From a bacterium (GTDB lineage Bacteria; Margulisbacteria; Marinamargulisbacteria; JABIPA01): 64,000 nucleotides of DNA. The notes under the pieces are model-generated. The model did not search any database. It saw nothing but the letters and a program-made list of their open reading frames with translations, and was not told the origin of the DNA. Positions 1 through 11,139 of this stretch are shown piece by piece. The position numbers and the translations under genes were made by a program. Location: NCBI GenBank assembly GCA_018698675.1, contig JABIPA010000065.1, forward strand, positions 91,864 through 155,863, read 5' to 3'. Every line of letters starts with the position of its first letter. The stretch's first letter is position 1.

Positions 1-3000
1 TTTTTGTTGATACTGTTTCTCCCGTATCTCCACTTATCGATGAACCTGCAAATCATGTCGGTGAATCGAATTTGGAAGAACCTGGGGTTTTGCTTGTAAA
101 TGATATCGCTGTGGACGTGGAGATTTCTGGGGAATCAGGGTCTAGGTTAGAACTATATGATGCGTTTGAAGGCGAAACGTCATTGTTGATGACCATTGGA
201 TCTTTTAGTGGGAGCGATGTTGTGGGGCTTTCGTTGCTAGAAGGGTTTCATCACCTTTCGGCTAAACTAATTGATTTGTCAGGAAATGAATCAATTCATT
301 CAGAATTTACTGTTCTAGTTGATTTATCGTCACCCCAAATTTCGGGACTTCCGACAACTATTTCTTACGCTAAAGAAGGGCCTCTCCAGGTTAGTGTATC
401 CGTATTAGATGATCATTTTTGGGGCCTTAGTGACCCTACGGGTTCTCTAAATGATTCGAATCGTTTATTGGCAAGACCAACCGCGATTACCGCCTTACTT
501 AACGGAAACCCGATGTCATTGACTTCTATTCAAGCAAACGGTGTTTATTCGGACCTCGTTTTTCAAACAGATATTAAGGACGATCAAGACCCAATAAACC
601 CGCAACAACAAGGCATTGCCTCTTTGCAAATTGACGCAATCGATAAAGCAGGAAATTTATCGACAACGCTAAACACGACCATAATTGTCGATACGATAGC
701 ACCAATTTCTCCCGTTTTTGATGAATCGATTTACCCATTTATAAATGGAGCTGGTTTAACAAATTTGAGTTCAGTTGATGTGAGAATTACAGGAGAACAC
801 GATACACACTTGTCGCTTTTTGACACCGTCGATTCGATGGAAACGACTCTCTATACTAATCCTGAATTTGATGGAAATGAAACCATTTCTCTTTCTTTGG
901 TAGAAGGAACTCACTCATTGTCTTCTGTTCTAGATGATAAAGCAGGAAATCAATCGTCGATGTCGACTTATAATTTAGTCATTGATCAAACGGCTCCTGT
1001 TTTAACGAATTTAACTATTATATCTAGCCCTGTTAGTTCAAATAGAACACTTAGTTTTGCAGCCACCTTTTCGGAAGACTTGAATCCAAGCCAGTTGCCG
1101 TCACTATCATTTATTACAGAACCTGGTGTAGAACGAGCGTCTCAATTTGTGTTTGACGGTGGTTCTAACCTTTCAGGAACTATCCAGTTTTTTGATGGAG
1201 ACGACGGTCAATCGGCATTCGTGGTTAAAAGCTATTCGGATATGGCAAGTAATATGGGATTAGAGCAATCGGAACCAGGGTTTGTAGTAGATACAATTTC
1301 TCCCGTCATTCATTCAGTTCAAGTAATGGATTCTAATGGAATGGAAGATAGCTCTCCACTTTGGTTTTCTGATAAATCGATAGTCATCATTTTTAGCGAA
1401 CCGGTTACAGAAGGTCTTGTGAATTTTGGGGCACAAGCACTCACGGTGATTAAGGAATCTGATACACGTTGGATAGCAAGTCTTTCTCAATCCACATTAA
1501 CCACGCTCGGAAATGGGAGTCACCTTCTACAAATTGTAGGATTTAAGGATTTTGCTGGGAATACAATATCAAATTTTTCATCGTCTAAAGATCTCGATAT
1601 TAGGGCTCCTCTAATTCAAGATGTATCCTATTCAATGGATCACTTTAACGGTTATCTAACGAGTTCTGAACTATCGGCGCAAAATCTATCATTAGGCGTT
1701 GGAGATCTTATGGTTTCTATAAATATGACAGAGCACGTCCTGTATCCAAGTTTTGAACTATTGGTTGATGGCGTTTCTGTACAATTATCGCCTGTTGGAT
1801 CCGTTCAGACATTTAACTCTGGGCTATTTACAGCAACTTTGGTTAAAGAGGATATATTGTCGTTTGACCATAATAATTTGGATACTCGACTAAATGCCGT
1901 GTCAGGAAAAGATAATGCGGGGAACTCAATTGATTCTGGTGATTTCTTATCGACTGCCGATTTGGAAGCGCCCGTTATTGTTAGTCATGAAGTAGTGAAC
2001 GGTTTATCTGTAGATAGGAATAATACTTATTATGCTGTTATTAAACCCTACGGCATTTCAGGCGAACAAGACCGTGTGAATTTACGATTTGAGATGAACG
2101 AAGAAGCATTAAACCCCGTCATGGATATTAGAGAAGTAAGTACAAATGTGCTTGTGAAATCTTTATCGACATACACGCAACTTGATGACGAAGGAACCTG
2201 GTTTGACTTTGTTTGGGATGGAACAGACGATAATGGCGATTTAGTTGGAAATAGACGCGAGGAGCATTTTTATAGGGCCTCGATTTATTCTACCGATAGA
2301 GCTGGTAATGCCGCCGTTAGTAATACGGATGGTTATATAAAAGTTCAACATATGGACTTAACTCCCGATTGGATTTCTACAAATTTATCTAGTCCTGTTG
2401 CTCCTTCGTTGGGAATCAATAATAGAGTTCATCTTCAGTTTCAAACCGAGGTTTTAGATCATGCTATTCGAACAAGTGCTGACTTTAGAGAAATGTATCC
2501 CGAACAGTCGTTTAATCTTTTTTCTAGTACTCAAATTTGGGGAACTCAACGTACCGAAATATACCAAGGGACATCTGGCTTGGACGTTAACGGTTTAACT
2601 CTGAAAAGAACGTTCGAGTCTAACGTTACTAATCCCTTTACGCCTATTGATGTGTATTGGGATGGACGAGACGAGTTAGGCACCTTGGTTGACGATGGTA
2701 TTTATTCTTTTAGAATTGTTGTAACCGATTTGGCCAATAATTTTTATGAAAGTGATGTACGGACTGGGACGATTGATAATACATCGCCTGTTATCCAATC
2801 TGCATCGATTTTATCTGATCATACATCATCAAATACGGTCGGCGTATCATACGTAATATCTGATAATTCGGATACGGACATGTATGCCCAATCCATGACA
2901 TCTTTACTAACACCGATACCTACGTCTACCGGGTCATTGATTTCAAATACAGTAACAATTTTACCGGTCGACGGAAGCCAACGGATATGGTTTCAGGCAA

Positions 3001-6000
3001 AGGATGCCGCCGGTAATACATCCGCTTCTACATACGATACCGTGGTAAGAGATACGATTGTCCCGGATGCCTCTGTTAACTGGATTGGTGGGCGTTTGGC
3101 TTTAGATGGTGCAACTATCGAAACGACTCAAGATCTTCAATTAACGATAACTCCAAACGATGTGAATTTTGATGAAGGGACCGTTACCTTTCTTGGACAA
3201 TCTCAGTCATTTACGTCGACGGCTACTAAAACAATCCAAATAAACTCTGGAACGTATATTGAAAACTTGACACTACATTTACAGGATATGGCTGGCTTAA
3301 CAAAGGAAATCATTTATTCTATTTCTGTTGATACTGATGCTCCAACATTTACTTTGGGTTCGGTATACGCGACCCGAACATCGGCGTTGGTTAGCCCTAC
3401 CCTTTCAACTATTTCTGATACTCATCTCCCATTAAAAATTTGGAGGAAATTGAACCAGGGGTCTTTCGAACTTGTATCGCAATTAGAAAGCCACACGAAT
3501 GGAGCTGTTAGCCAAGTTATTGATTCGATTACACTTCCTTCCGAAGGCTTGTATTCAATTGCTTATAAGGTTGAAGATGGTTTTGGAAATACCTCTCCAG
3601 TTCAAACGGTATCTACTCATTTTGATAGCTCGGATCCAGTCATTACTGTTTCGCCAACGGGATCAACGGCTTGGAGAACATCAGCAATTGGAAATATATC
3701 TATTTCGGCTAGTGATTCAGGAACGGGAGTAAATGAACTTATCTATTTATGGAATTCTTCATCATGGGGCTCGGCTGTTCCGGTTCCCGCAAATGGACTC
3801 GTAACGATTCCATCTGAAGGTGACCATACACTTTGGATAAAAGCGGTTGATAACGCTGGAAATATAAAAACAATTGCACATCAATATAAACAAGATACTC
3901 ATGCACCAAGTTCAGGGCACACACCTACTCCATCAGGATGGTCAACAACTACGATAGGACCGATAACATTATCCGCAAATGATACCTCGCCTGGTTCGGG
4001 TTTGGGAATAAATAGATATACGTGGAACAGTAGTAACTTTTCTAGTGGAACGACATATAATTCTGGGAACTCTGTAACTATTCCTTCCGAAGGTTCGCAT
4101 GTGTTGAGAACGCAAGCAACGGATGCTGCAGGAAATGTCGGTTCATCAAGCTATTGGATATATCGGCAAGACACCCTTCATCCAATAGTTTCTGCCAATA
4201 AATCGAGTTCGAATTGGTCTACAAGTACGATAGGCACAATTACTCTATCTAGCTCAGATACATCTCCTGGGTCCGGGCTATCAAGCATGTCATACGAATG
4301 GAATGATTCTTCTATGAGTTCACCTGCGTCATTTACAAATGGGCAAACTATTAATGGCCCGTCGGACGGAAGTCATACGTTGTATTTGAAAGCAACGGAT
4401 GTGGCAGGTAATGAAACGACTTGGAGTGGAGATTATAAACAGGATAGGTCTAATCCCGTGGTTTCAGGAACGCTTTCGGATCCCAATTGGAGAACAAGTT
4501 ACGTTACTGGAGTTACTCTTTCTACAGAGGATGATAGTTCTGGATCAGGACTTAATGAATCGAGATACTATCTTGGCGGAAATAGTGATGAAGATGCCGC
4601 TAGAGCAGGGACCCCGTTTATTAATGGGTATCGTATAAATGTGTATAGTGAAGGAACGAATTATCTACATATTTATGCTAATGATAAGGCGGGCAGGGAA
4701 AGTGCAATTTGGACAGGTATTTATAAAATAGATACGATTCATCCAATTGCATCCGCAAATAAATCCTATGTTGGGTGGCGAAGAGATAGAATCGAAATTA
4801 TAGGAAATATAACGTTATCTGCATCTGATTCTGTTTCTGGTGTATATTCAGCTAAATATTGGTGGGGCGATTCGGATGTATCTGCTGGAACCGAATTTAG
4901 CAATGGCGACACAATAACCATTCCATCCGAAGGAGAGAATACGCTTTTTGTTCAATCGTGGGATGTGGCGGGAAATGCAAGTGAGCCTTGGTCTGGTGTT
5001 TATAACGTGGATTCGAGTTATCCAGAAATATTAGTAACTGGTGCATCTTCCGCTTGGCAAACTACTGTACCGGTTATCACCCTAACAGCTACTGACGCAA
5101 CGCCTGGTTCCGGGATTAACTACATTAAATATAGGTGGGATAATTCGGATGTATCAGGTGAGACGTCTGTTTCTAGTGGATTAACTATTAATTTCCCTTC
5201 GGAAGGTAGTCATCGTTTATATGTTGAGGTTGCTGATGTTGCGGGTAATATTTCTTACTGGAATGGTTTGTATAAAGTTGATTCGATTCCCCCAACTATA
5301 GAAGCTGATAAAGCATCGTCGGATTGGTATACAAACGCTATTGGTGATATTACACTTTCGTTAAACGAAGCAGGATCTGGTATTCAACGGGCGGTTTATT
5401 CTTGGGATCTGGAGGCGTCTTCGGAAGTTGGGACTAATTTCCCTTCAAATTTGAAAGTATATATTCCTTCCGAGGGGGAGCACGTTTTGTATCTTTATGT
5501 TAAAGATCATGCAGGTCATGAAGTGGCTTGGTCTGGGACTTATAAACAGGATACGAGACGGCCAGCCGTTAGTGCTGACAAAAGTTCTAGTGGTTGGAAA
5601 ACATCCGAAATTGGACCTATTACAGCTACAGCTTCAGATTTAATTCCAGGATCCGGAATAAATTGGGGGATTTCTAAATATAGCTGGAATGGAGAACCTT
5701 CTTCAAATTTAGCTGAAAACAGCATACTTACAATTCCGTCTGAAGGAATGAATAGATTAGCCATATCGGTGTTCGACAACGCATTAAATGAAAGCACGAC
5801 TTGGGTCGGAGACTATAATCAAGATACTAATGCTCCATTTCTTGATATCTCACCCAGGTCTGTTGGATGGTTAGGTGAAAGCCCTACTATATCACTAACA
5901 TTTGAAGACAATGTTGACCTCTTTTCCTATAAAATTCGTAAGTGGACAAGTCAAGGTTGGATATCTTCATTTCATGGTGAGACAACTACTATTCCTCGTG

Positions 6001-8438
6001 AAGGAAAGAATACGCTTCAATTGTCAGCGAGAGATAATGCCGGAAATATTACAGATATATCTCATGATTTCTACCTTGATTTAACTCCACCTACAATCTT
6101 AGATGAAACATATAATCTTGCAACGGCTAATTTTTATGTAATGCATGATATTAAGTACCCCATGGAATTTACTGTCACAGATATTGCTTCTGATACTTTA
6201 TCTTACACTGTAGAAATCTGGAGAGGGAATTCACGCATAAAGGTTTTAGATTCAGGAACAACGCCTAGTGGCTTACCTTTTAATACATCATGGGACGGAA
6301 AAAACCAGTCTGGAAAATGGGTCCTTGATTCAATAGAAAACAATGTAGATTACGAAATCAGGTTAACCGTCGAGGATAACGTAAGAGAGACCGTATTCTC
6401 ATTAAGAACTATCAAGGTATTATACAATAAACCAGAAACTGACTATTTTTATGGGACAGGATCAACTGCTTACAGTGGGAAGAATAAACCAGGTTTATTT
6501 GGGAAATCGGGCTCGACAATGTGGGCAGTTGTTCCTTCGGAAAAGGAATTAATAGTAAAATGGAGTACTGACGGGTTGTCTTGGACTAAGTCTTATATCC
6601 ATAAATTATCAAGCGCGTCTCTTCGTTTATTTAATTTTAAACCCTCTTTTAGTTCTGATATTGTTTCTATTTATTTTACTAGTGAAAATAATGTAAAACA
6701 TGAACTAAAAATACCCAAAATTTATGAAGGGTTTGTTGAAAATGATCATCTATTGGTACAAGGTGTAAGAAAAGATCACTACAGTTTAGGTACAAATACG
6801 CTTGCATCGTTACAACATCACGTTTTTGATCGAGGTGATACCATAACCGATGAAGATTTTAATTTTTCTGTAGGTATGGATATGTTTGCAGAGAGTTATA
6901 AAGGATTCTTACGGTTACCTTCATCAGAACCATCAGGTACGTATGAAATCGAGGTTTCAGTAGATGATTCTTTCACTGGGCATATTAACGGAGAATTTGT
7001 TGGAACTAGATCTGACAATGGATCCCTTTCCTATAGCTTGAATTTAACATCCGAATTCCCAGTACCTTTTAGTTTCAATTATTGTGAATATGATCATGGT
7101 GCCTATATTCGAATTCGTATTCGTAAAGCAGGCACGTCGACTTGGCGTGATATTCCTTCGACATGGCTATATCAAGATTGGAATGAACCAAATAGTATGT
7201 TAAAAACCTTAGATTCTGCTTTAACAAGCGGAACTTATCATCAATTTTTTGATAACCAAGTACGTAATGAAGCATATGATAGTCCTTTTGATAGCAACCA
7301 AAATGGTTGGTGGACGGGAAATATATTTAACGATAATTTAGAATATTCGTGGGGTACTGATAGACCTCGAGAAATTATTGCTGGTGACGCTGAATATTTT
7401 TCTGCTTATGCAAGAAACTACCTATATATCGAGAAAGAGGCAAATTATAAAATAGATCTAATTAGTGATGATGGCTCTCTTTTGTTTCTTGATGAAACAT
7501 TTGTTCTCGGTGATTGGAACCATGGTTCAATATCGTTATCTGAAACAAAGGTACTTTCACAAGGATTTCATCTTTTCGAACACTTTTATAGAGAGAATGA
7601 AATTGACGCTTCTATGTCTATACAACTTTACATCGACGAAGACGAAACATCTGGTGAATCATGGGTAGAGATTCCATTGGAAAACCGATTTTATACGACA
7701 TACTTAAATTATCTAATGGAACCAATTACAAATTCATCTTTATCAGCACAATCTGTAAGAAATATTTCAATACAGTCAGCGACAGCAGACACCGATCTAA
7801 CATTACTAAGCCCATCAAACAACCAGGTATTAAAAACAGGAACCCCCGAATTTACATGGTTGTCACCGTCTGCAAATCTTACACACAGAATCAAACTAAG
7901 GCACGACGGAGTAAACACAGAATTAGGAAACACCCTACCAATCGACACCCCAGACTTTATCTGGGACTTACATCCTGGTGAAATAAATTGGACAGTAGAA
8001 TCTGGCTTGGCAAAAGCATCCTACACTCCATCTTGGATGGATAGTCTTTCTCCAGGCGCTTGGTCAGCATCGGTATCCATTCCAGAATTAAACGAAGAAT
8101 CCGCGGTTCAATCGTTTGTTCTTGATCCTCCATTAAAAATTGATGGTGTATTAAACTACCCTAACCCTTTCAAAGAAAGAACATCAATTCGGTACAAGCT
8201 TTCAAAGTCGGTAAACAGGGCTAAGATTCAAATTTTTAGTATTGGTGGAGCTTTGGTTCGGGAGCTTGAAGGAGATACCGATGCAAGTTCTTCTTTTAAG
8301 GAATATCATTCGGTTGAATGGGATGGTAATAACAAACATGGTAAGTCTGTAGTCAATGGCGTTTATATTTATAAACTCACTGTCGAAGGCGAACATGAGA
8401 CGAAAACATCGATTAATAAACTATTTAAAATGAAATAA
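1..8438 (+). CDS. Giant secreted/surface protein: many Ig-like/OmpL47-type repeats, PA14-like domain, C-terminal FlgD-Ig/T9SS-type domain (5' truncated by window start)
   Basis: Frame is open from nt 3 (FVDTVSPVSPLIDEP...), so the ORF-track start at 72 is internal. Repeated 'P(S)EG.H.L.....D.AGN....W.G.YKQD' units at about 3.6-5.85 kb; PA14-like 'YKIDLISDDGSLLFLDETFVL...' near 7.45 kb; C-term 'YPNPFKERTSIRYKLSKS...IYKLTVEG'. Confidence 0.85.
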   Translation, partial: FVDTVSPVSPLIDEPANHVGESNLEEPGVLLVNDIAVDVEISGESGSRLELYDAFEGETSLLMTIGSFSGSDVVGLSLLEGFHHLSAKLIDLSGNESIHSEFTVLVDLSSPQISGLPTTISYAKEGPLQVSVSVLDDHFWGLSDPTGSLNDSNRLLARPTAITALLNGNPMSLTSIQANGVYSDLVFQTDIKDDQDPINPQQQGIASLQIDAIDKAGNLSTTLNTTIIVDTIAPISPVFDESIYPFINGAGLTNLSSVDVRITGEHDTHLSLFDTVDSMETTLYTNPEFDGNETISLSLVEGTHSLSSVLDDKAGNQSSMSTYNLVIDQTAPVLTNLTIISSPVSSNRTLSFAATFSEDLNPSQLPSLSFITEPGVERASQFVFDGGSNLSGTIQFFDGDDGQSAFVVKSYSDMASNMGLEQSEPGFVVDTISPVIHSVQVMDSNGMEDSSPLWFSDKSIVIIFSEPVTEGLVNFGAQALTVIKESDTRWIASLSQSTLTTLGNGSHLLQIVGFKDFAGNTISNFSSSKDLDIRAPLIQDVSYSMDHFNGYLTSSELSAQNLSLGVGDLMVSINMTEHVLYPSFELLVDGVSVQLSPVGSVQTFNSGLFTATLVKEDILSFDHNNLDTRLNAVSGKDNAGNSIDSGDFLSTADLEAPVIVSHEVVNGLSVDRNNTYYAVIKPYGISGEQDRVNLRFEMNEEALNPVMDIREVSTNVLVKSLSTYTQLDDEGTWFDFVWDGTDDNGDLVGNRREEHFYRASIYSTDRAGNAAVSNTDGYIKVQHMDLTPDWISTNLSSPVAPSLGINNRVHLQFQTEVLDHAIRTSADFREMYPEQSFNLFSSTQIWGTQRTEIYQGTSGLDVNGLTLKRTFESNVTNPFTPIDVYWDGRDELGTLVDDGIYSFRIVVTDLANNFYESDVRTGTIDNTSPVIQSASILSDHTSSNTVGVSYVISDNSDTDMYAQSMTSLLTPIPTSTGSLISNTVTILPVDGSQRIWFQAKDAAGNTSASTYDTVVRDTIVPDASVNWIGGRLALDGATIETTQDLQLTITPNDVNFDEGTVTFLGQSQSFTSTATKTIQINSGTYIENLTLHLQDMAGLTKEIIYSISVDTDAPTFTLGSVYATRTSALVSPTLSTISDTHLPLKIWRKLNQGSFELVSQLESHTNGAVSQVIDSITLPSEGLYSIAYKVEDGFGNTSPVQTVSTHFDSSDPVITVSPTGSTAWRTSAIGNISISASDSGTGVNELIYLWNSSSWGSAVPVPANGLVTIPSEGDHTLWIKAVDNAGNIKTIAHQYKQDTHAPSSGHTPTPSGWSTTTIGPITLSANDTSPGSGLGINRYTWNSSNFSSGTTYNSGNSVTIPSEGSHVLRTQATDAAGNVGSSSYWIYRQDTLHPIVSANKSSSNWSTSTIGTITLSSSDTSPGSGLSSMSYEWNDSSMSSPASFTNGQTINGPSDGSHTLYLKATDVAGNETTWSGDYKQDRSNPVVSGTLSDPNWRTSYVTGVTLSTEDDSSGSGLNESRYYLGGNSDEDAARAGTPFINGYRINVYSEGTNYLHIYANDKAGRESAIWTGIYKIDTIHPIASANKSYVGWRRDRIEIIGNITLSASDSVSGVYSAKYWWGDSDVSAGTEFSNGDTITIPSEGENTLFVQSWDVAGNASEPWSGVYNVDSSYPEILVTGASSAWQTTVPVITLTATDATPGSGINYIKYRWDNSDVSGETSVSSGLTINFPSEGSHRLYVEVADVAGNISYWNGLYKVDSIPPTIEADKASSDWYTNAIGDITLSLNEAGSGIQRAVYSWDLEASSEVGTNFPSNLKVYIPSEGEHVLYLYVKDHAGHEVAWSGTYKQDTRRPAVSADKSSSGWKTSEIGPITATASDLIPGSGINWGISKYSWNGEPSSNLAENSILTIPSEGMNRLAISVFDNALNESTTWVGDYNQDTNAPFLDISPRSVGWLGESPTISLTFEDNVDLFSYKIRKWTSQGWISSFHGETTTIPREGKNTLQLSARDNAGNITDISHDFYLDLTPPTILDETYNLATANFYVMHDIKYPMEFTVTDIASDTLSYTVEIWRGNSRIKVLDSGTTPSGLPFNTSWDGKNQSGKWVLDSIENNVDYEIRLTVEDNVRETVFSLRTIKVLYNKPETDYFYGTGSTAYSGKNKPGLFGKSGSTMWAVVPSEKELIVKWSTDGLSWTKSYIHKLSSASLRLFNFKPSFSSDIVSIYFTSENNVKHELKIPKIYEGFVENDHLLVQGVRKDHYSLGTNTLASLQHHVFDRGDTITDEDFNFSVGMDMFAESYKGFLRLPSSEPSGTYEIEVSVDDSFTGHINGEFVGTRSDNGSLSYSLNLTSEFPVPFSFNYCEYDHGAYIRIRIRKAGTSTWRDIPSTWLYQDWNEPNSMLKTLDSALTSGTYHQFFDNQVRNEAYDSPFDSNQNGWWTGNIFNDNLEYSWGTDRPREIIAGDAEYFSAYARNYLYIEKEANYKIDLISDDGSLLFLDETFVLGDWNHGSISLSETKVLSQGFHLFEHFYRENEIDASMSIQLYIDEDETSGESWVEIPLENRFYTTYLNYLMEPITNSSLSAQSVRNISIQSATADTDLTLLSPSNNQVLKTGTPEFTWLSPSANLTHRIKLRHDGVNTELGNTLPIDTPDFIWDLHPGEINWTVESGLAKASYTPSWMDSLSPGAWSASVSIPELNEESAVQSFVLDPPLKIDGVLNYPNPFKERTSIRYKLSKSVNRAKIQIFSIGGALVRELEGDTDASSSFKEYHSVEWDGNNKHGKSVVNGVYIYKLTVEGEHETKTSINKLFKMK

Positions 8439-8439
8439 C

Positions 8440-8546
8440 TTGGAAGGGTTAAATGGTTCCATATGGACTCTCGCACATCGTTTGCATATCTTTGATATGC
8501 GGCTCTCCCTGCGAAAATCAATCTAAAACCATTTATTCCCTTCCAA
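8440..8546. other. Structured intergenic inverted repeat with nested perfect hairpin
   Basis: TTGGAAGGGTTAAATGGTT (8440-8458) pairs with AACCATTTATTCCCTTCCAA (8527-8546); inner GCATATC-TTT-GATATGC (8484-8500). Confidence 0.6.
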
Positions 8547-8595
8547 AGAATCTCTTTTGGACTAGGAATTAAACAAAATAAAAAAGGAAAAAATT

Positions 8596-9291
8596 ATGAC
8601 AAATAGAACAAACAAATTAACGTTAGTATTAGTATCAATAATGCTACTCACTTCTATGGCCTTTGCATCTACAGCAGAGGAAATTATTGATAGGGTTATC
8701 GACAATCAGAAAAAGATTAGGAACTGGAGTGGCGTATATACTCAAACGGTTAAGGGTGATTTTGCTCCAAATGGACAAGAAGAGATTGGGAGAATTATCG
8801 TACAAGGAAAAAATACCCGTAAAGATATCCAACGGCCTGATAGAAAAATTACGATTCAAACAGAAACCCTTCTCACCGAAAAAGACATCAAAACTGGAGC
8901 GATTACACGAAAAGACTTAACACTAAATAGAAACAAACAATCGTCCTTAAAGATAAAACCAGAAGATGCCCTACTTGATGCAAAATTTCAACTCAGGGTA
9001 GAAAACGATGCTGAGGCAATGTTAGAAGGACATATGGATAATATTCGTATGGAAATTATAGTAGATAAAACGAAGTATGTTCCTGCTCAAATGTCTATGT
9101 ATCTCCCTGGTGGAACCTCTTTCACGATGAAGCAAACCTATGAATTAATCGACGGTATTCATATTCTTACATCGTCAAAAGTCGATCTAATGCTAGTTGT
9201 TGGAAGTCGAGCATTAGCAGCTAAAACAACAACTACTTATAAAATGATAAAGGTAAATCAAACGATTAATGATGACGTATTTAAACTATAA
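8596..9291 (+). CDS. LolA-like outer-membrane lipoprotein-sorting/periplasmic protein
   Basis: ORF with signal peptide and RBS AAGGA; 'ADEIIDRVIDNQKKIRNWSG...' LolA-like pattern. Confidence 0.6.
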   Translation: MTNRTNKLTLVLVSIMLLTSMAFASTAEEIIDRVIDNQKKIRNWSGVYTQTVKGDFAPNGQEEIGRIIVQGKNTRKDIQRPDRKITIQTETLLTEKDIKTGAITRKDLTLNRNKQSSLKIKPEDALLDAKFQLRVENDAEAMLEGHMDNIRMEIIVDKTKYVPAQMSMYLPGGTSFTMKQTYELIDGIHILTSSKVDLMLVVGSRALAAKTTTTYKMIKVNQTINDDVFKL

Positions 9292-10228
9292 TATTCGTTT
9301 AAAGAAAGGTTCTTTTTTTCAAAATATACTGATCGTAATCCTTTGTATGGTTTCAATGGTAGGGTCTCCTTTTGCTCAAGAAATTAGTGGAGAAAACCTG
9401 GACCTATTCTCTGTAGGGTTTGTAGCGCAAGATTTAGCGTTGGTAGAATCTACTGCTTCGTTTGGGGATAATAATTTTGGTGCCTTTTATAACCCGTCTA
9501 CCTTACCCGATGTTAATAATTTTCGTTTTTTTACATTGCAAGGCAAGCTATCTGAGTCTGTTGATGTTTTTTCTGTTACGACCTTGTTTTCAGTTTTAGA
9601 TTTACCTATTTCCTTATCCTGGGTTCAGATTCAAGCGTCAGATATTCCCTTAGTTGCATCAGAAAATGTAGACCAAAATACCGATTTGGAACCAGATAGT
9701 TTTTCAGATTATGGGGCCGAAGGATTAATAGCTGCGACATCCTTAAAAATCAATGATTCGATTAATGTTGGTCTTTCCACCATAGCTTATATAAAACGAC
9801 TGGATTCCGTAGAACTAGGAAATGCATATGGCGTATCGTTAACACCCGGTATGTATGTAAAGGCACTTCCTAATTTAGATTTAGGTGTTTATTGTAGGAA
9901 CTTATTTTCCTATGAAAGTTGGGCCACTAACTTTGAAGACCAATTTTTACCCGAATGGCACGTGGGTCTAAGCTACTCTACCCCTTATATAGCATTTTTG
10001 CTTGAAGAAGTGATATATCCAGATTTGAAATATTCAATAGAAACTAAAGCAGGTATTGAGGTCACTCTTATTAAAAATGTAGTTATTCGTTGTGGTTTTC
10101 AGAAATCCAACACAAATGCCGGAATAGGAATAAATATTGAAGGTGTTCATCTTGATTACGCGTTTATAGGTTCCTCTGAAAATAGATTAGGAGAGAGTAG
10201 CCGATTTTCTATAGGAGTTGAATTATGA
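9269..10228 (+). CDS. PorV/UPF0164-like outer membrane beta-barrel protein
   Basis: Signal peptide; 'FGAFYNPSTLP' and alternating beta pattern as in PorV/PorQ/UPF0164 family; overlaps upstream ORF. Confidence 0.55.
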   Translation: MMTYLNYNIRLKKGSFFQNILIVILCMVSMVGSPFAQEISGENLDLFSVGFVAQDLALVESTASFGDNNFGAFYNPSTLPDVNNFRFFTLQGKLSESVDVFSVTTLFSVLDLPISLSWVQIQASDIPLVASENVDQNTDLEPDSFSDYGAEGLIAATSLKINDSINVGLSTIAYIKRLDSVELGNAYGVSLTPGMYVKALPNLDLGVYCRNLFSYESWATNFEDQFLPEWHVGLSYSTPYIAFLLEEVIYPDLKYSIETKAGIEVTLIKNVVIRCGFQKSNTNAGIGINIEGVHLDYAFIGSSENRLGESSRFSIGVEL

Positions 10229-11136
10229 AATTAAATGTTTTATTGGTCTGTCTCACGAGTATTTATTTCTCATACTCAGTTACTTTTTCCGATACTATTA
10301 ATTCAAAAGAAAAACAATGGCCCCTCATGTTTGATTATGTTGGATCGTATGGTGGTTTTGGATCTGTTCTTGGTTACTTCCAATTCCCTACTGGAATTGA
10401 TGGTGATAGCCAATTTCTATATATCGTAGATTCTGGGAACAGCAGAGTTATAAAAACTGATTTAAACTTTGTTAAATTCACGGCATTTGAAATGGATTCA
10501 GAACAGCCCTTAGATAACCCTTGGGGAATCTCACTAGACGGGCAGACCTTAAGTGTAAGCGATACGGAAAATCAGAGGATTATTAAATACAATACACTTG
10601 GAATTAAATTATCGGAATTTGGAGAACTTGGAATTTTTGATGGATCCTTTGACGAACCAAGAGGACTGATTATGGCGGCAGGAACCATCCATATTTGCGA
10701 TTCAAGAAATAATAGAATCCAATCGTTTGATGACGACTATTTTATTGAGAGTTTTGGGTCTTGGGGAAATAATGAAGAAACACTAGATGAGCCATGGGAT
10801 ATCCTTAGTCTTTCTAACGAAAACCTATTGATCTCAGACCATAGAAACAAACGGCTAGCAGTATTTAACTTGGCGGGACAATGGCTTCGAGATATTGTCC
10901 CGAAATTTGAAAAAGGAACAGTTGGTTTAGGCGAAATAAAAGGAATCGGAATAGATTCAGATAATAATATATATGTTGCAGATCCTGATAACCATCGAGT
11001 TGTTGTTTTAAAGGAAAGTGGAAACATAGTATCAGAGATTTCCGTAACGTCTCCTGAGGATGTGTATATATGGGCCAATACCGTCTTCATAACGGATCAA
11101 GAAAACCACGGTATTATAAAATATAGAAAGAGATAA
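10225..11136 (+). CDS. NHL-repeat beta-propeller protein
   Basis: Repeated 'F..P.GI......LYIVDSGNSRVIK' NHL motifs; ATGA overlap with upstream gene. Confidence 0.75.
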   Translation: MKLNVLLVCLTSIYFSYSVTFSDTINSKEKQWPLMFDYVGSYGGFGSVLGYFQFPTGIDGDSQFLYIVDSGNSRVIKTDLNFVKFTAFEMDSEQPLDNPWGISLDGQTLSVSDTENQRIIKYNTLGIKLSEFGELGIFDGSFDEPRGLIMAAGTIHICDSRNNRIQSFDDDYFIESFGSWGNNEETLDEPWDILSLSNENLLISDHRNKRLAVFNLAGQWLRDIVPKFEKGTVGLGEIKGIGIDSDNNIYVADPDNHRVVVLKESGNIVSEISVTSPEDVYIWANTVFITDQENHGIIKYRKR

Positions 11137-11139
11137 CTA

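Noticed and set aside
3499-7981. Short ORFs nested in or antisense to the giant gene (3499-3732, 3739-3924, 5540-5797, 7075-7275, 7661-7981 etc.)
   Set aside because: Shadow frames of a strong long CDS with no domain signal or RBS.
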